Assembly: GCF_022749515.1 (NCBI RefSeq)
Contig: NZ_CP094242.1
Coordinates: forward strand, 1,488,001-1,552,000
Direction of reading: 5' to 3'
From: Morococcus cerebrosus
GTDB taxonomy: Bacteria; Pseudomonadota; Gammaproteobacteria; Burkholderiales; Neisseriaceae
DNA length: 64,000 bases
The notes below the pieces were generated by a model. It was not told the DNA's origin. It saw only the letters and a list, made by a program, of their open reading frames with translations, and ran no database searches. A program made the translations under genes and the position numbers. Positions 55,268 through 64,000 of this stretch are shown one piece after another; within the stretch, counting starts at the first letter, position 1; the number at the start of each line of letters is the position of its first letter.

Positions 55268-55771
55268 TTATTTCAACGGAGTCATGTTCATGACTTCCAT
55301 CAGGAAGTTGGTAAATGCCGGATTAGAAGGCTTGTTACCCATATTTTTCCAGCGTTGCTGCCATCCGCGCAGGGCGTTTTGGATATACAGTTTGGATTGT
55401 TCGGTATTGATTTCGCCTCGTTGGCTGTCAACGGCAGAACGCAGATAAACCTCATATACGCTGTCATCCACGACATTACGGCCGACAAGCTGGATACGGA
55501 ACTTGTTCAGATATTGGGCAGCTTGAACTTTGGTCATTTTTCCTTGGCTGACCTGATAGCTCAAACGCGTCGCCTCATCGCGGATTTTTGAAACATCACT
55601 CCAATGCGAAGAAGCCAAACTGAACGCCGCAGATTTTTCACCCTTAGTCGTTTTAACATTAGGCTTAACATTAGTCGGACGGACAGGCACTTCTTGCAAG
55701 CTTGGGACATAAATGGTCTCACAACCGGCAAGTGCCGCCAACGCAAATAAGATGGGAATATATTTTTTCAT
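55268..55771 (-). CDS. Hypothetical lipoprotein
   Basis: The 167-residue precursor starts MKKYIPILFALAALAGC with a clear lipobox (LAGC). The mature part begins ETIYVPSLQEVPVRPTNV and contains WSDVSKIRDEATRLSYQVSQGKMTKVQAAQYLNKFRI and GRNVVDDSVYEVYLRSAVDSQRG, a mostly helical, charged protein. I do not recognise a family. The start at 55771 removes an unlikely upstream stretch. A Correia element lies about 120 bases upstream. Confidence 0.75.
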   Translation of the reverse strand: MKKYIPILFALAALAGCETIYVPSLQEVPVRPTNVKPNVKTTKGEKSAAFSLASSHWSDVSKIRDEATRLSYQVSQGKMTKVQAAQYLNKFRIQLVGRNVVDDSVYEVYLRSAVDSQRGEINTEQSKLYIQNALRGWQQRWKNMGNKPSNPAFTNFLMEVMNMTPLK

Positions 55772-55891
55772 GTCTACCATTATAATCAGGATTATCCAGA
55801 TAACCAAATTCTATATCAATCTGACTTTTTCTGTTGACTGAATTACAACAACTTTCGCCTTACATTCCAATCTTTACACGATATGGTGGTT

Positions 55892-55998
55892 TATAGTGGA
55901 CTAACTTTAAACCAGTACGGCGTTGCCTCGCCTTGCCGTACTATCTGTACTGTCTGCAGCTTCGTCGCCTTGTCCTGATTTAAATTTAATCCACTATA
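55892..55998. repeat. Correia element, copy 2
   Basis: The 107-base element is TATAGTGGACTAACTTTAAA at the left and TTTAAATTTAATCCACTATA at the right, with the internal block GCGTTGCCTCGCCTTGCCGT. It is nearly identical to the element at 41620 and, like it, has the short internal form. Flanking TA may be the target duplication. Confidence 0.92.
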
Positions 55999-56034
55999 AA
56001 TCCATTTTTGCGCCACACCATGCCGCAAGACCGC

Positions 56035-56061
56035 AAAAAAGACCGCCGAAGCGGTCTTTTT
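56035..56061. terminator. Terminator after cysK
   Basis: AAAAAAGACCGC-CGAA-GCGGTCTTTTTC is a strong hairpin with T runs both ways, 26 bases beyond the cysK stop on the minus strand. Confidence 0.92.
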
Positions 56062-56086
56062 CATCACTTATTTTCTCCCAACCCTA

Positions 56087-57019
56087 TTATGCCAAATCGG
56101 CAAACAGAGGCGTAGAAAGATAGCGTTCGCCATAAGAAGGCAGCAGCACGACAATCAGTTTGCCTTCGTTTTCAGGCTGTTTGGCAAGCTGCAGCGCGCT
56201 CCATACTGCCGCACCGGAAGAAATACCGACCAAAATACCTTCTTTTTCCGCCATCGCGCGGGCGGTTTCAAACGCCGCTTCGTTCGGAACTTGGGAAACG
56301 CTGTCATATACCTTGGTATTCAACACGGTAGGGATAAAGCCGGCGCCAATACCTTGAATCGGGTGCGGACCTTTTTCGCCACCGCTCAACACCGGAGAAG
56401 CTTCAGGCTCGACGGCAACGACTTTGACTTCGGGTTTGTATTTTTTCAACACTTCACCCACGCCGGTAACCGTACCGCCCGTACCGACACCCGCCACAAA
56501 AATATCAACTTTACCGTCAGTATCGCGCCAAATTTCTTCGGCGGTCGTTTCGCGGTGGATTTGCGGGTTCGCCTCGTTATCGAATTGGCGCGGCATGAAA
56601 TAAGTATCGGGATGCTCGTCCACCAAGGCTTGTGCTTTTGCAATCGCCCCTGCCATACCTTCGGACGCAGGAGTCAAAATCAATTCCGCACCGAACGCAC
56701 GCAGCAGCATTTTGCGTTCTTTACTCATGCTTTCAGGCATCGTGATTGCCAGCTTGTAGCCGCGCGCCGCGCACACCATTGCCAAACCGATACCCGTATT
56801 GCCGCTGGTCGCTTCCACAATTACAGTATCCTTACCGATTTTGCCCGCTTTTTCGGCGGCTTCAACCATTGCTTCGGCAATGCGGTCTTTCACGCTGCTG
56901 CCGGGATTGAAAAATTCCAGTTTGACGGCGACTTCGGCTTTCAAACCTTCAGTCAGACGGTTTAATTTGACCAACGGGGTGTTGCCGATCAGCTCGGTAA
57001 TGCTGTTTGCAATCTTCAT
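56087..57019 (-). CDS. cysK: Cysteine synthase (O-acetylserine sulfhydrylase)
   Basis: The 310-residue PLP enzyme makes cysteine from O-acetylserine and sulfide. PLP-binding Lys is in [16 protein letters not shown], the phosphate site in [11 protein letters not shown], and the glycine loop in [20 protein letters not shown]. The C-terminus is [12 protein letters not shown], like CysK-A. No cysE or sulfate-assimilation genes are adjacent. Confidence 0.97.
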   Translation of the reverse strand: MKIANSITELIGNTPLVKLNRLTEGLKAEVAVKLEFFNPGSSVKDRIAEAMVEAAEKAGKIGKDTVIVEATSGNTGIGLAMVCAARGYKLAITMPESMSKERKMLLRAFGAELILTPASEGMAGAIAKAQALVDEHPDTYFMPRQFDNEANPQIHRETTAEEIWRDTDGKVDIFVAGVGTGGTVTGVGEVLKKYKPEVKVVAVEPEASPVLSGGEKGPHPIQGIGAGFIPTVLNTKVYDSVSQVPNEAAFETARAMAEKEGILVGISSGAAVWSALQLAKQPENEGKLIVVLLPSYGERYLSTPLFADLA

Positions 57020-57133
57020 TTTCTACTCCAGATTTTGATGTGATATGACCTGTATATTAAAGACAGGTCGTCTGAAAAACCAATATCGAATGTTTCTTTA
57101 TTTATAACTTTTGGTTGTTTGGCTTGATGCGTC

Positions 57134-57742
57134 CTAATGAAGTCCGATTTCTCCGACTATCGCCCCCGTGACTAAAGTCTGCATGACCAAAGCCATCAGC
57201 CAGCCCAGTCTGAGTTGCGCTTTACTGAACACCGCCGGCGACTGCTTGGCAATACTTCTGCGGTGCAGATAAAAAACCGCCATCATGACAAACTGCAAAA
57301 CAAACCAATAAACAGGCTTGAGCGCGTACAGTTTCAACAAAGCCGGAAACGTAAAAGCCAAAGAACGGCCCGGCATCAGAAAATACAATATCGCGGCAAT
57401 CGACACAAAAGCCAAAGTCATCAATACATTGCTGACGGCAAACACGCTCAAAAACGGATGCTGCAAATCCGCCTGCCAAAAACCAGTATCCGCCTGCTTT
57501 TTCCAATGAAAAGCAAAGAAAAACACACTGGCAAAAGTCAGATAAAAATGCGGGACAAACAACGGACCGACATGAGTAATCCCCCACATTCCCGGCAAAA
57601 GCTGCGATCCCAAAATCGACACGCCCAGCCACAAAACAACCGAAGCCCAAAACCACTGGAACATTTCAGCGCGGAAAATCAATCCAAAAAACACCAGCCC
57701 ATAAGCAACAACGGCGAGAAAATCCAAATTCGTCCAAATCAT
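57134..57742 (-). CDS. Hypothetical membrane protein downstream of dapF
   Basis: The 202-residue protein has about six hydrophobic segments, among them [21 protein letters not shown] at the start, [16 protein letters not shown] in the middle and [19 protein letters not shown] sequence at the end ([19 protein letters not shown]). No family is recognised. Its ATG overlaps the dapF stop by four bases, so the two are co-translated. Relatives are present as short conserved membrane proteins of unknown function in neisseriae, as far as I recall. Confidence 0.65.
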   Translation of the reverse strand: MIWTNLDFLAVVAYGLVFFGLIFRAEMFQWFWASVVLWLGVSILGSQLLPGMWGITHVGPLFVPHFYLTFASVFFFAFHWKKQADTGFWQADLQHPFLSVFAVSNVLMTLAFVSIAAILYFLMPGRSLAFTFPALLKLYALKPVYWFVLQFVMMAVFYLHRRSIAKQSPAVFSKAQLRLGWLMALVMQTLVTGAIVGEIGLH

Positions 57743-58590
57743 GAATACTGCAACTCGCCTTCAAAAACCGTTTGAACAGGCCCGGTCATCAAAACGTCCT
57801 CACCATGCGACCAAGTAATAAACAAATCCCCGCCCGGCAGCGAAACCTTCACTGGCACACCTTCCGCCAACAGCCCCAACCGGACGCCCGAAACCACAGC
57901 CGCACAAGCCCCCGTACCGCAAGCCTGCGTTTCACCCACACCGCGTTCAAATACGCGCAGGCGGATAGATTCCCTATCGACAATCTGCATAAAGCCGACG
58001 TTGACACGTTCCGGAAACTGTTCGTGTGACTCAATCGCCTCACCCCAATGAGCCACGGGCGCAGTCTGTACATCCTCGACCACGATCACAGCATGAGGAT
58101 TGCCCATATTCACACAACTGACCTGCACTGTCTCCAAACCGACCATCACCATATGCGTCAAAGCATCATCCGCTTCGTCAGGAACCGGTACAAACGGAAT
58201 TTCAGACGACGTAAAGCGCGGTTTGCCCATATTCACGGTCACCAAACCATTATCCAACAGCTTGGGAATAATCACGCCCTTAGCCGTTTCCACCAAAATT
58301 TCCTTTTTATCGGTCAAACCTTTATCCGCCACAAATCGGGCAAAACAGCGTGCGCCGTTGCCACACTGCTCCACCTCGCTGCCGTCCGCATTGAATATAC
58401 GATAACGGAAATCCACCGCATCGGAAGAAGGCTTTTCCACCAACAGCAACTGATCGAAGCCCACCCCTCTAAAACGGTCGGACCATTCGGCAAGCGGCGC
58501 AGTCAGCGGATCAAAATCCTGCCCGATACCGTTTACCACCATAAAATCATTGCCCAAACCGTGCATTTTGGTAAATTTCAAGGTTTTCAT
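57739..58590 (-). CDS. dapF: Diaminopimelate epimerase
   Basis: The 283-residue enzyme interconverts LL- and meso-diaminopimelate for lysine and peptidoglycan. The two active-site Cys are in [16 protein letters not shown] and [17 protein letters not shown], one in each half of the pseudo-symmetric fold. The N-terminus [19 protein letters not shown] is canonical. Start at 58590. It is the first gene of a two-gene unit. Confidence 0.97.
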   Translation of the reverse strand: MKTLKFTKMHGLGNDFMVVNGIGQDFDPLTAPLAEWSDRFRGVGFDQLLLVEKPSSDAVDFRYRIFNADGSEVEQCGNGARCFARFVADKGLTDKKEILVETAKGVIIPKLLDNGLVTVNMGKPRFTSSEIPFVPVPDEADDALTHMVMVGLETVQVSCVNMGNPHAVIVVEDVQTAPVAHWGEAIESHEQFPERVNVGFMQIVDRESIRLRVFERGVGETQACGTGACAAVVSGVRLGLLAEGVPVKVSLPGGDLFITWSHGEDVLMTGPVQTVFEGELQYS

Positions 58591-58712
58591 CAGTTTTCCT
58601 GTTTGTAATCGAATTGAGATGTTTTTTAGATATTGGCAACTAGGCATGGATACTCAGGCAGAGATTTGCCGCATCATCTTTTTTCAGACGACCTTTAACC
58701 TTGCCCCAATGA

Positions 58713-59375
58713 TTATGATGTCAAAATATCGGCTGCCGCTGTAATTCTTCGGTCGTATTCCTCGCGGTGTTCCGGCAAGAGGTAGGGACGCAGGAGGCTT
58801 AAGGTACGGCGGATGCCGCGTGCTTTGGAGTCTTCGGTCAACTTGGTTCGCCCGCGTAGGGAGCTGTCGAAGTCGAACCAGTATTTCGTGACCATCCACA
58901 TATTGACGGCGAGGTCGTTCATGGCGGTTTGGTCGGCTTGGATGATGTTCAGACCGTTGAGCTGGGTGAGCAGGTTGACCAAGAGCGGGGAGACTTTGGC
59001 TTGGGTGAAGGTATTGTGTTCGCCCAATAGTTCGGCACTGCGCGCAAGCAGGGTGTTCACGTCGCTAAAGAGGAAGCGGTATTCCCACATGACGTCATAA
59101 ATGCCCGCCATATAATTGATGGAGTCTTCCACATCGGACGGCAACACGGCTTCATTCAGGTATGCCAGCAGGGCTTCGCTGTAACGTTTGAACAGTTGGA
59201 CGATAATTTCGTCTTTGTTGCGGAAGTGGTAATAAAGATTGCCCGGACTGATGCCCAAATGCGCCGCGATATGGTTGGTGCTGATGTTGCGCTCGCCTTC
59301 CTCGTTGAAGAGCGTCAGGCTGGCGTCGATGATGCGGGTGTAAGTATTGGTTTTTGCAATGCGGGTCACGGGCAT
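58713..59375 (-). CDS. TetR-family transcriptional regulator
   Basis: The 220-residue protein starts MPVTRIAKTNTYTRIIDASLTLF and has a TetR HTH (ISTNHIAAHLGISPGNLYYHFRNKDEII, residues about 28-55). The large C-terminal ligand domain includes DVMWEYRFLFSDVNTLL and NMWMVTKYWFDFDSS. The longer frame upstream is unlikely. It follows murB with 11 bases between them, so it may be co-transcribed. Its target is unknown; no efflux gene is directly adjacent, but norM is two genes away. Confidence 0.9.
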   Translation of the reverse strand: MPVTRIAKTNTYTRIIDASLTLFNEEGERNISTNHIAAHLGISPGNLYYHFRNKDEIIVQLFKRYSEALLAYLNEAVLPSDVEDSINYMAGIYDVMWEYRFLFSDVNTLLARSAELLGEHNTFTQAKVSPLLVNLLTQLNGLNIIQADQTAMNDLAVNMWMVTKYWFDFDSSLRGRTKLTEDSKARGIRRTLSLLRPYLLPEHREEYDRRITAAADILTS

Positions 59376-59386
59376 ACTCCTTGGAT

Positions 59387-60427
59387 TTACAGGCTGTACG
59401 AAGCGGGCAGCCAATTGGGTTCGGCGTGTAATTCTACCTGAAATCGAGTAAATACTGTATCGCAGACATGTTGCGCCAGTTGCCGGACGTCGTCTGAAGA
59501 AGCATTGTTTTTGTTCACCAAAACCAAAGCCTGCCTGTCGTGTACCGCTGCACCGCCGATTTGGAAGCCTTTCAGACGACATTGGTCGATCAGCCAGCCG
59601 GCGGCGAGTTTGACCGAACCGTCGGGCTGCGGATAGCGCGGCATATCGGGATGCTGCTGCAACAGGGAAGCGGCTTTTTCCGCGCTGACGACGGGGTTTT
59701 TAAAGAAACTGCCGACATTACCAAGTACGTTAGGATTAGGCAGTTTACTGTTGCGGATTAAACACACTGCATCGGAAATGTCTTTCGCCGTCGGCATTCT
59801 GCCCGCGCTCAGTTCGGCAACGGCGGCTGCCAAATCGCCGTAACCCAAATTCGGCTCGAAACGCTCTTTCAGGGCGAATACGACCGAAACAATCACATAA
59901 CGCCCTTTGCCTTCCTGCTTGAACAGGCTTTCGCGGTAGGCGAAGCGGCAGTCGGCATTGGCAAGCTCGACAAAGGTTTCCGTATCCAAATCGAAGCAGC
60001 GCACGCTGTGAATCACGTCTTTCGCCTCCACGCCGTATGCGCCGATGTTCTGCACGGGCGACGCGCCGACCGTACCCGGAATCAGGCTCAGGTTTTCCAG
60101 ACCGTTCAAGCCCAGCGCGACAGTGTGCAGGACAAAATCGTGCCAAATTTCGCCCGCCTGCGCTTCGATGTAAACGAGGTCGTCTGAACGCGCAATCTCG
60201 CGTATGCCTTTGTTTTCCATATGGACGACCAGTCCGGCGTAATCCTGCATCAAGAGGATGTTGCTGCCGCCGCCGAGCCATAAAACGGTATCGCGGTCGA
60301 ACTCGGGCAATCGGACGATGTCGCGCAACTCGTCAGCGTGTTCGAGTGCGATAAAGGCTTGGGCTTGGGCGCGAAGACCGAAGGTGTTGTAGGGGGTGAG
60401 GTCGGTTTGGTATTGGATGGGTTGCAT
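59387..60427 (-). CDS. murB: UDP-N-acetylenolpyruvoylglucosamine reductase
   Basis: The 346-residue FAD enzyme makes UDP-MurNAc for peptidoglycan. FAD-binding parts are VLWLGGGSNILLMQDY and LIPGTVGASPVQNIGAYGVE; the catalytic Ser/Glu region is in KLPNPNVLGNVGSFFKNPVV and the C-terminal ALVLVNKNNASSDDV. It is the longer type of MurB usual in proteobacteria. Start MQPIQYQTDLTPYNTFGLRA is fixed by homologous N-termini. Confidence 0.96.
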   Translation of the reverse strand: MQPIQYQTDLTPYNTFGLRAQAQAFIALEHADELRDIVRLPEFDRDTVLWLGGGSNILLMQDYAGLVVHMENKGIREIARSDDLVYIEAQAGEIWHDFVLHTVALGLNGLENLSLIPGTVGASPVQNIGAYGVEAKDVIHSVRCFDLDTETFVELANADCRFAYRESLFKQEGKGRYVIVSVVFALKERFEPNLGYGDLAAAVAELSAGRMPTAKDISDAVCLIRNSKLPNPNVLGNVGSFFKNPVVSAEKAASLLQQHPDMPRYPQPDGSVKLAAGWLIDQCRLKGFQIGGAAVHDRQALVLVNKNNASSDDVRQLAQHVCDTVFTRFQVELHAEPNWLPASYSL

Positions 60428-60503
60428 GGGTTTAAACTTTAAAATAGGTATTGTCAGTGGCGGGCTTCAGCCCATTGTTTCGATATTTTAATCGGCGGAG
60501 TTT

Positions 60504-61883
60504 TCAGACGACCTTATGCAATCTGACCATCTCCCTGCTGCACAATTCCAAGCACCACACCAAGGCGATGGCTGCGATGGTGAGCGAGGCAATCAATGCC
60601 GTCCAGAAGCCGTAAATGCCCATATCGAAACGGTAGGCGAGCAGGTAGCCCGGCAACAGGCCGCAGCCCCAGAAGGCGGCGGCGTGGATGAACATCGGCA
60701 CCTTTGTGATCTTATAGCCGCGCAGGGCGTAGGATGCGATACATTGGGTGAAATCTGCCGGTTGGAACAAGCCGGCGAACAGCAGGACGGTGGCGGCAAT
60801 GCTTAAAACCGCCGGGTCATTGTTGTATATGCTTGCCAGCGGGGAACGGAATAATACCAAGGAAAGCACGGTAATCACGGCGAGCACCCAGCCCGATACC
60901 AGCGATACGCCGGAAATATAACGCGCCCGCGAAAATTCGCGCCGTCCTAATGAAAAGCCGATGCGCACCGTTCCCGCCGAGCCGACGCTTTGCGGAATCA
61001 TATAGAGAATCCCCGACAAACTGATGCCGACCTGCTGCGCCGCCACATAATCCTCGCCGAAAGGCGCAATCAAAAACACGATAAACGAAAACGCGCTGGC
61101 TTCCAAAAAATAAGACAGCCCGATGGGCGCGCCGATTTTCCAAATCTGTTTGAACACCGCCCAATCCGGTTTGCCGAATTTTGCCGTCAGTCCGAACGGG
61201 CGGAAGAATTTTTCCTTGGCGATATAAATCCACAACGCCAGCGCGCTGAACCAGAACACCGCCATAGTTGCCAACCCGCAGCCCGCGCCGCCCAAAGCGG
61301 GCATACCGAATTTGCCGTAAACGAAAATATAGTTCAGCGGCACGTTTAACACAAACGCCGCGAAGCTGACCAACATAATCAGGCGCGGGCGGTTCAGGCT
61401 GGAAGCGTAGGCGTGTAAGGCGCGGTGCACCATTGCCGCCGGCATCGCCAGACTGGTGAACAACATATACTGCGCCATCGTGCCTTCGACATAATCGCTC
61501 AAGGTCAGCCAGTTGCGGAACGGCGTAATCGCCGTCCACATCAATACCATGCCGAAAATCCCCAAAAACAGCCCGAACCAAATCCCCTGCCGCCCCGTTT
61601 CGCCCACTTCACCGGTTTTGCCCGCGCCGTGAAGCTGGGCAATCATCGGGTTCAGCGCCGCCATAATGCCCATAAAGGTAATATAAACCGTGGCAAACGC
61701 GCTGCTGCCCAACGCCACCGCCGCCAAATCCTCCTTGCCCGCACCGCCCGCCATCACGGTATCGACGAAACCGATGCCCACCTGCGCGACCTGCGCCAAC
61801 AGCATGGGCAGGGCAAGGGCGGCCAGCAGGCGGACTTCTTTCAGGAAGACGGAAAAGGAAAAGCGGTTGAGGTCGAGCAGCAT
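60504..61883 (-). CDS. norM: NorM-type MATE multidrug efflux pump
   Basis: The 459-residue, twelve-helix inner-membrane protein exports cationic drugs with Na+ or H+. Family motifs are seen in LAALALPMLLAQVAQVGIGFVDTVMAGGAGKEDLAAVALG near residues 14-53 and LSGILYMIPQSVGSAGTVRIGFSLG in the C-lobe. I place the start at 61883 (MLLDLNRFSFSVFLKEV); the longer frame runs into IS30 copy 2. The insertion element ends 48 bases upstream, so the native promoter is displaced or lost. Confidence 0.95.
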   Translation of the reverse strand: MLLDLNRFSFSVFLKEVRLLAALALPMLLAQVAQVGIGFVDTVMAGGAGKEDLAAVALGSSAFATVYITFMGIMAALNPMIAQLHGAGKTGEVGETGRQGIWFGLFLGIFGMVLMWTAITPFRNWLTLSDYVEGTMAQYMLFTSLAMPAAMVHRALHAYASSLNRPRLIMLVSFAAFVLNVPLNYIFVYGKFGMPALGGAGCGLATMAVFWFSALALWIYIAKEKFFRPFGLTAKFGKPDWAVFKQIWKIGAPIGLSYFLEASAFSFIVFLIAPFGEDYVAAQQVGISLSGILYMIPQSVGSAGTVRIGFSLGRREFSRARYISGVSLVSGWVLAVITVLSLVLFRSPLASIYNNDPAVLSIAATVLLFAGLFQPADFTQCIASYALRGYKITKVPMFIHAAAFWGCGLLPGYLLAYRFDMGIYGFWTALIASLTIAAIALVWCLELCSREMVRLHKVV

Positions 61884-61931
61884 AAGTGTTTGTAGGACTT
61901 TAAAAAAGCGGAAATAAAGAAACAGGTCCTT

Positions 61932-63005
61932 GGATTCGGATTTCAAGTGCAACACTAGGGTACCAGTGGTTGGAACAGATTTAAGAATAAAACACTTGGC
62001 GTTTCGTAGCCAAGTGTTTTTCTCGGCCGGTGGTTCAACTCATCTTGAACCCTGCGTATCTCCCGATCGCTGATGTTTCGGAAATCGGTTTGTTTGGGGA
62101 AATATTGCCGGATGAGTCCATTGGTGTTCTCATTCAGCCCTTTCTCCCAAGAATGGTAAGGGCGGCAAAAATAGGTTTTCGCCTTCAATGCTTTGGCTAT
62201 TTTGGTGTGTTGGTAGAACTCTTTGCCGTTATCCATGGTGATGGTGTGGACTCTGGCTTTATATGCCTTTAATACCCTAATGGCCGCCCGGGCAGTGTCT
62301 TCGGCTTTTAAGTTCTTTAATTTGCAGATGATGGTGTAGCGGGTAGTGCGTTCGACCAAGGTCAATAACGCGCTTTTCTGATTTTTGCCGACGATGGTGT
62401 CGGCCTCCCAATCGCCGATGCGGGTTTTCCGGTCGACGATAGCAGGTCGGTTTTCTATGCCGACGCGGTCGGGCACTTTGCCTCTGGTCCATGTGCTGCC
62501 GTAGCGTTTGCGGTAGGGTTTGCTGCATATTCTGAGGTGTTGCCACAAAGTGCCGCCGTTGCTTTTGTCTTGGCGGAGGTAGCGGTAAATGGTGCTGTGA
62601 TGGAGTGTGATCCCGTGGTGTTTATGCAGGTAGGCACATACTTGTTCGGGACTGAGTTTGCGGCGGATAAGGGTGTCGATGTGTTGAACCAGCTGCGAAT
62701 CGAGCTTATAGGGTTTTCGCCGGTGCTGTTTGGTCAGCCGGTTTTGCTTCTGTGCTTTTTCGGCGCTGTATTGCTGTCCTTGGATGCAGTGCCGCTTGAT
62801 TTCTCGGCTGATGGTGCTTTTGTGGCGGTTGAGCTGTTTGGCGATTTCGGCGATGGTGCAGTGGCGGGACAGGTATTGGATATGGTATCGTTCGTCTTGG
62901 GTCAGTTGTGTGTAGCTCATGGCAATCTTTCTTGCAGGAAAGGCCGTATGCTACCGCATACTGGCCTTTTTCTGTTATGGAAAGTTGCACTTCAAATGCG
63001 AATCC
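61932..63005 (-). mobile_element. IS30-family element, IS1655-like, copy 2
   Basis: Same ends and same 1074-bp length as copy 1 at 2515-3588, and in the same orientation. It lies between norM and glnB, and its transposase reads toward norM. The sequence right of the element is again a degenerate uptake sequence (GTCGTCTGAAAA). Confidence 0.88.
61955..62920 (-). CDS. IS30-family transposase, copy 2
   Basis: The 321-residue transposase has the same HTH and intact DDE core as copy 1 (GDWEADTI; ITMDNGKEF; the Glu in NENTNGLIRQYFPK). It differs from copy 1 at five residues. Readthrough from its promoter could transcribe norM, whose start lies 71 bases beyond the transposase stop. Confidence 0.95.
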   Translation of the reverse strand: MSYTQLTQDERYHIQYLSRHCTIAEIAKQLNRHKSTISREIKRHCIQGQQYSAEKAQKQNRLTKQHRRKPYKLDSQLVQHIDTLIRRKLSPEQVCAYLHKHHGITLHHSTIYRYLRQDKSNGGTLWQHLRICSKPYRKRYGSTWTRGKVPDRVGIENRPAIVDRKTRIGDWEADTIVGKNQKSALLTLVERTTRYTIICKLKNLKAEDTARAAIRVLKAYKARVHTITMDNGKEFYQHTKIAKALKAKTYFCRPYHSWEKGLNENTNGLIRQYFPKQTDFRNISDREIRRVQDELNHRPRKTLGYETPSVLFLNLFQPLVP

Positions 63006-63136
63006 GCCGTCGTCTGAAAATAGACGGCCTGTTCCGTATGGGATTTGAAAACGGAATTATATTGGAAACAACGGTTGATGGACAGCCAGAAACCTTTCAG
63101 ACGACCTTAAACACCCTCAATGTCGTCTGAAAACCC
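63006..63136. other. Short segment with coding-like remnant next to IS30 copy 2
   Basis: Plus-strand bases read IDGLFRMGFENGIILETTV-like sequence ending in FQTTLNTLNVV, and a pair of uptake sequences lies at 63095-63132. It may be the tail of a gene cut off by the insertion, or chance. Confidence 0.3.
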
Positions 63137-63823
<687 letters not shown>

Positions 63824-64000
63824 ATGTCTGTTGTTTTGCCCTTGCGCGGCGTTACCGCCCTTTCCGATTTCCGTGTTGAAAAACTCTTGCAAAAAGCGGC
63901 CGCACTCGGCCTGCCCGAAGTGAAACTGAAAAGCGAATTTTGGTATTTTGTCGGCAGCGAGAAAGCACTGGATGCTGCGACTGTTGAAAAACTGCAAGCC
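63824..64000 (+). CDS. purL: Phosphoribosylformylglycinamidine synthase, N-terminal part
   Basis: The first 59 codons are in the window and the gene runs off the right edge. The start [22 protein letters not shown] and [20 protein letters not shown] match the N-terminus of neisserial PurL, the large fused enzyme of the fourth step in purine synthesis. It is divergent from glnB. No catalytic part is visible, so the call rests on N-terminal similarity alone. Confidence 0.85.
   Translation, partial: MSVVLPLRGVTALSDFRVEKLLQKAAALGLPEVKLKSEFWYFVGSEKALDAATVEKLQA

Larger units (their letters stand above)
55772..56086. other. Intergenic region with Correia element and cysK terminator
   Basis: It contains the lipoprotein promoter region, Correia element copy 2 (55892-55998), and a terminator at 56035-56061. 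Confidence 0.7.

Overview
The window is chromosomal DNA of a Neisseria species. The evidence is the very frequent 10-12 base uptake sequence in the form AGGTCGTCTGAA, often as inverted pairs that double as terminators, together with Correia elements, a dRS3-bounded NIME-type repeat, an IS1655-like IS30 element and typical neisserial gene content (Slam, PorB-like porin, YqjD/E/K set, TCA gene block). The uptake dialect (GGTCGTCTGAA rather than GCCGTCTGAA) points to a commensal of the mucosa/sicca/subflava kind rather than to meningococcus or gonococcus. The species itself cannot be fixed from this window alone.

Layout. 1-2.5 kb: 3' part of a large FAD/Fe-S D-2-hydroxyacid dehydrogenase, followed by IS30 copy 1. 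3.9-5.6 kb: ETF-ubiquinone oxidoreductase. 5.8-7.4 kb: a small AT-rich accessory patch of unknown genes, one probably frameshifted, ended by IS3-family copy 1. 8.7-15.3 kb: znuA, yebC, a Na+/alanine symporter, a HAD phosphatase and an exonuclease with a decayed UvrC-like tail. 15.4-16.9 kb: tRNA-Arg and tRNA-Glu under one strong promoter, then IS3 copy 2 in inverted orientation. 17.0-22.6 kb: hemolysin III-type protein, DMT exporter, STAS-like protein, cspA, clpS-clpA. 22.6-26.0 kb: an XRE regulator, a new surface lipoprotein with a 23-copy KAEEAR stalk, and an adjacent Slam outer-membrane translocator. 26.3-28.1 kb: znuB-znuC plus a tiny upstream membrane ORF. 28.6-37.3 kb: porin, then oppA, pepP, oppB, oppC and a fused OppDF ATPase. 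37.3-38.9 kb: duplicated repeat region and yqjD-yqjE-yqjK. 39.1-53.3 kb: a nearly complete TCA block, all on the minus strand (sdhCDAB-sdhE, gltA, sucAB, lpd, sucCD). 53.9-54.5 kb: sodC, with Haemophilus uptake sequences in its terminator. 54.8-61.9 kb: YkvA-like protein, lipoprotein, cysK, dapF plus membrane protein, TetR regulator, murB, norM. 61.9-63.0 kb: IS30 copy 2 just upstream of norM. 63.1-64 kb: P-II protein gene and the start of purL.

How the parts connect. The zinc importer is split: znuA lies about 17 kb from znuCB, yet both have a near-identical candidate Zur operator (13/15 match to the neisserial consensus as I recall it). The lipoprotein/Slam pair looks like a self-contained surface-display system, with a divergent regulator and its own promoter, and is the most promising undescribed system here. 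The TCA block is ordered sdh to suc as one transcriptional direction, with a long hairpin in the sucA leader.
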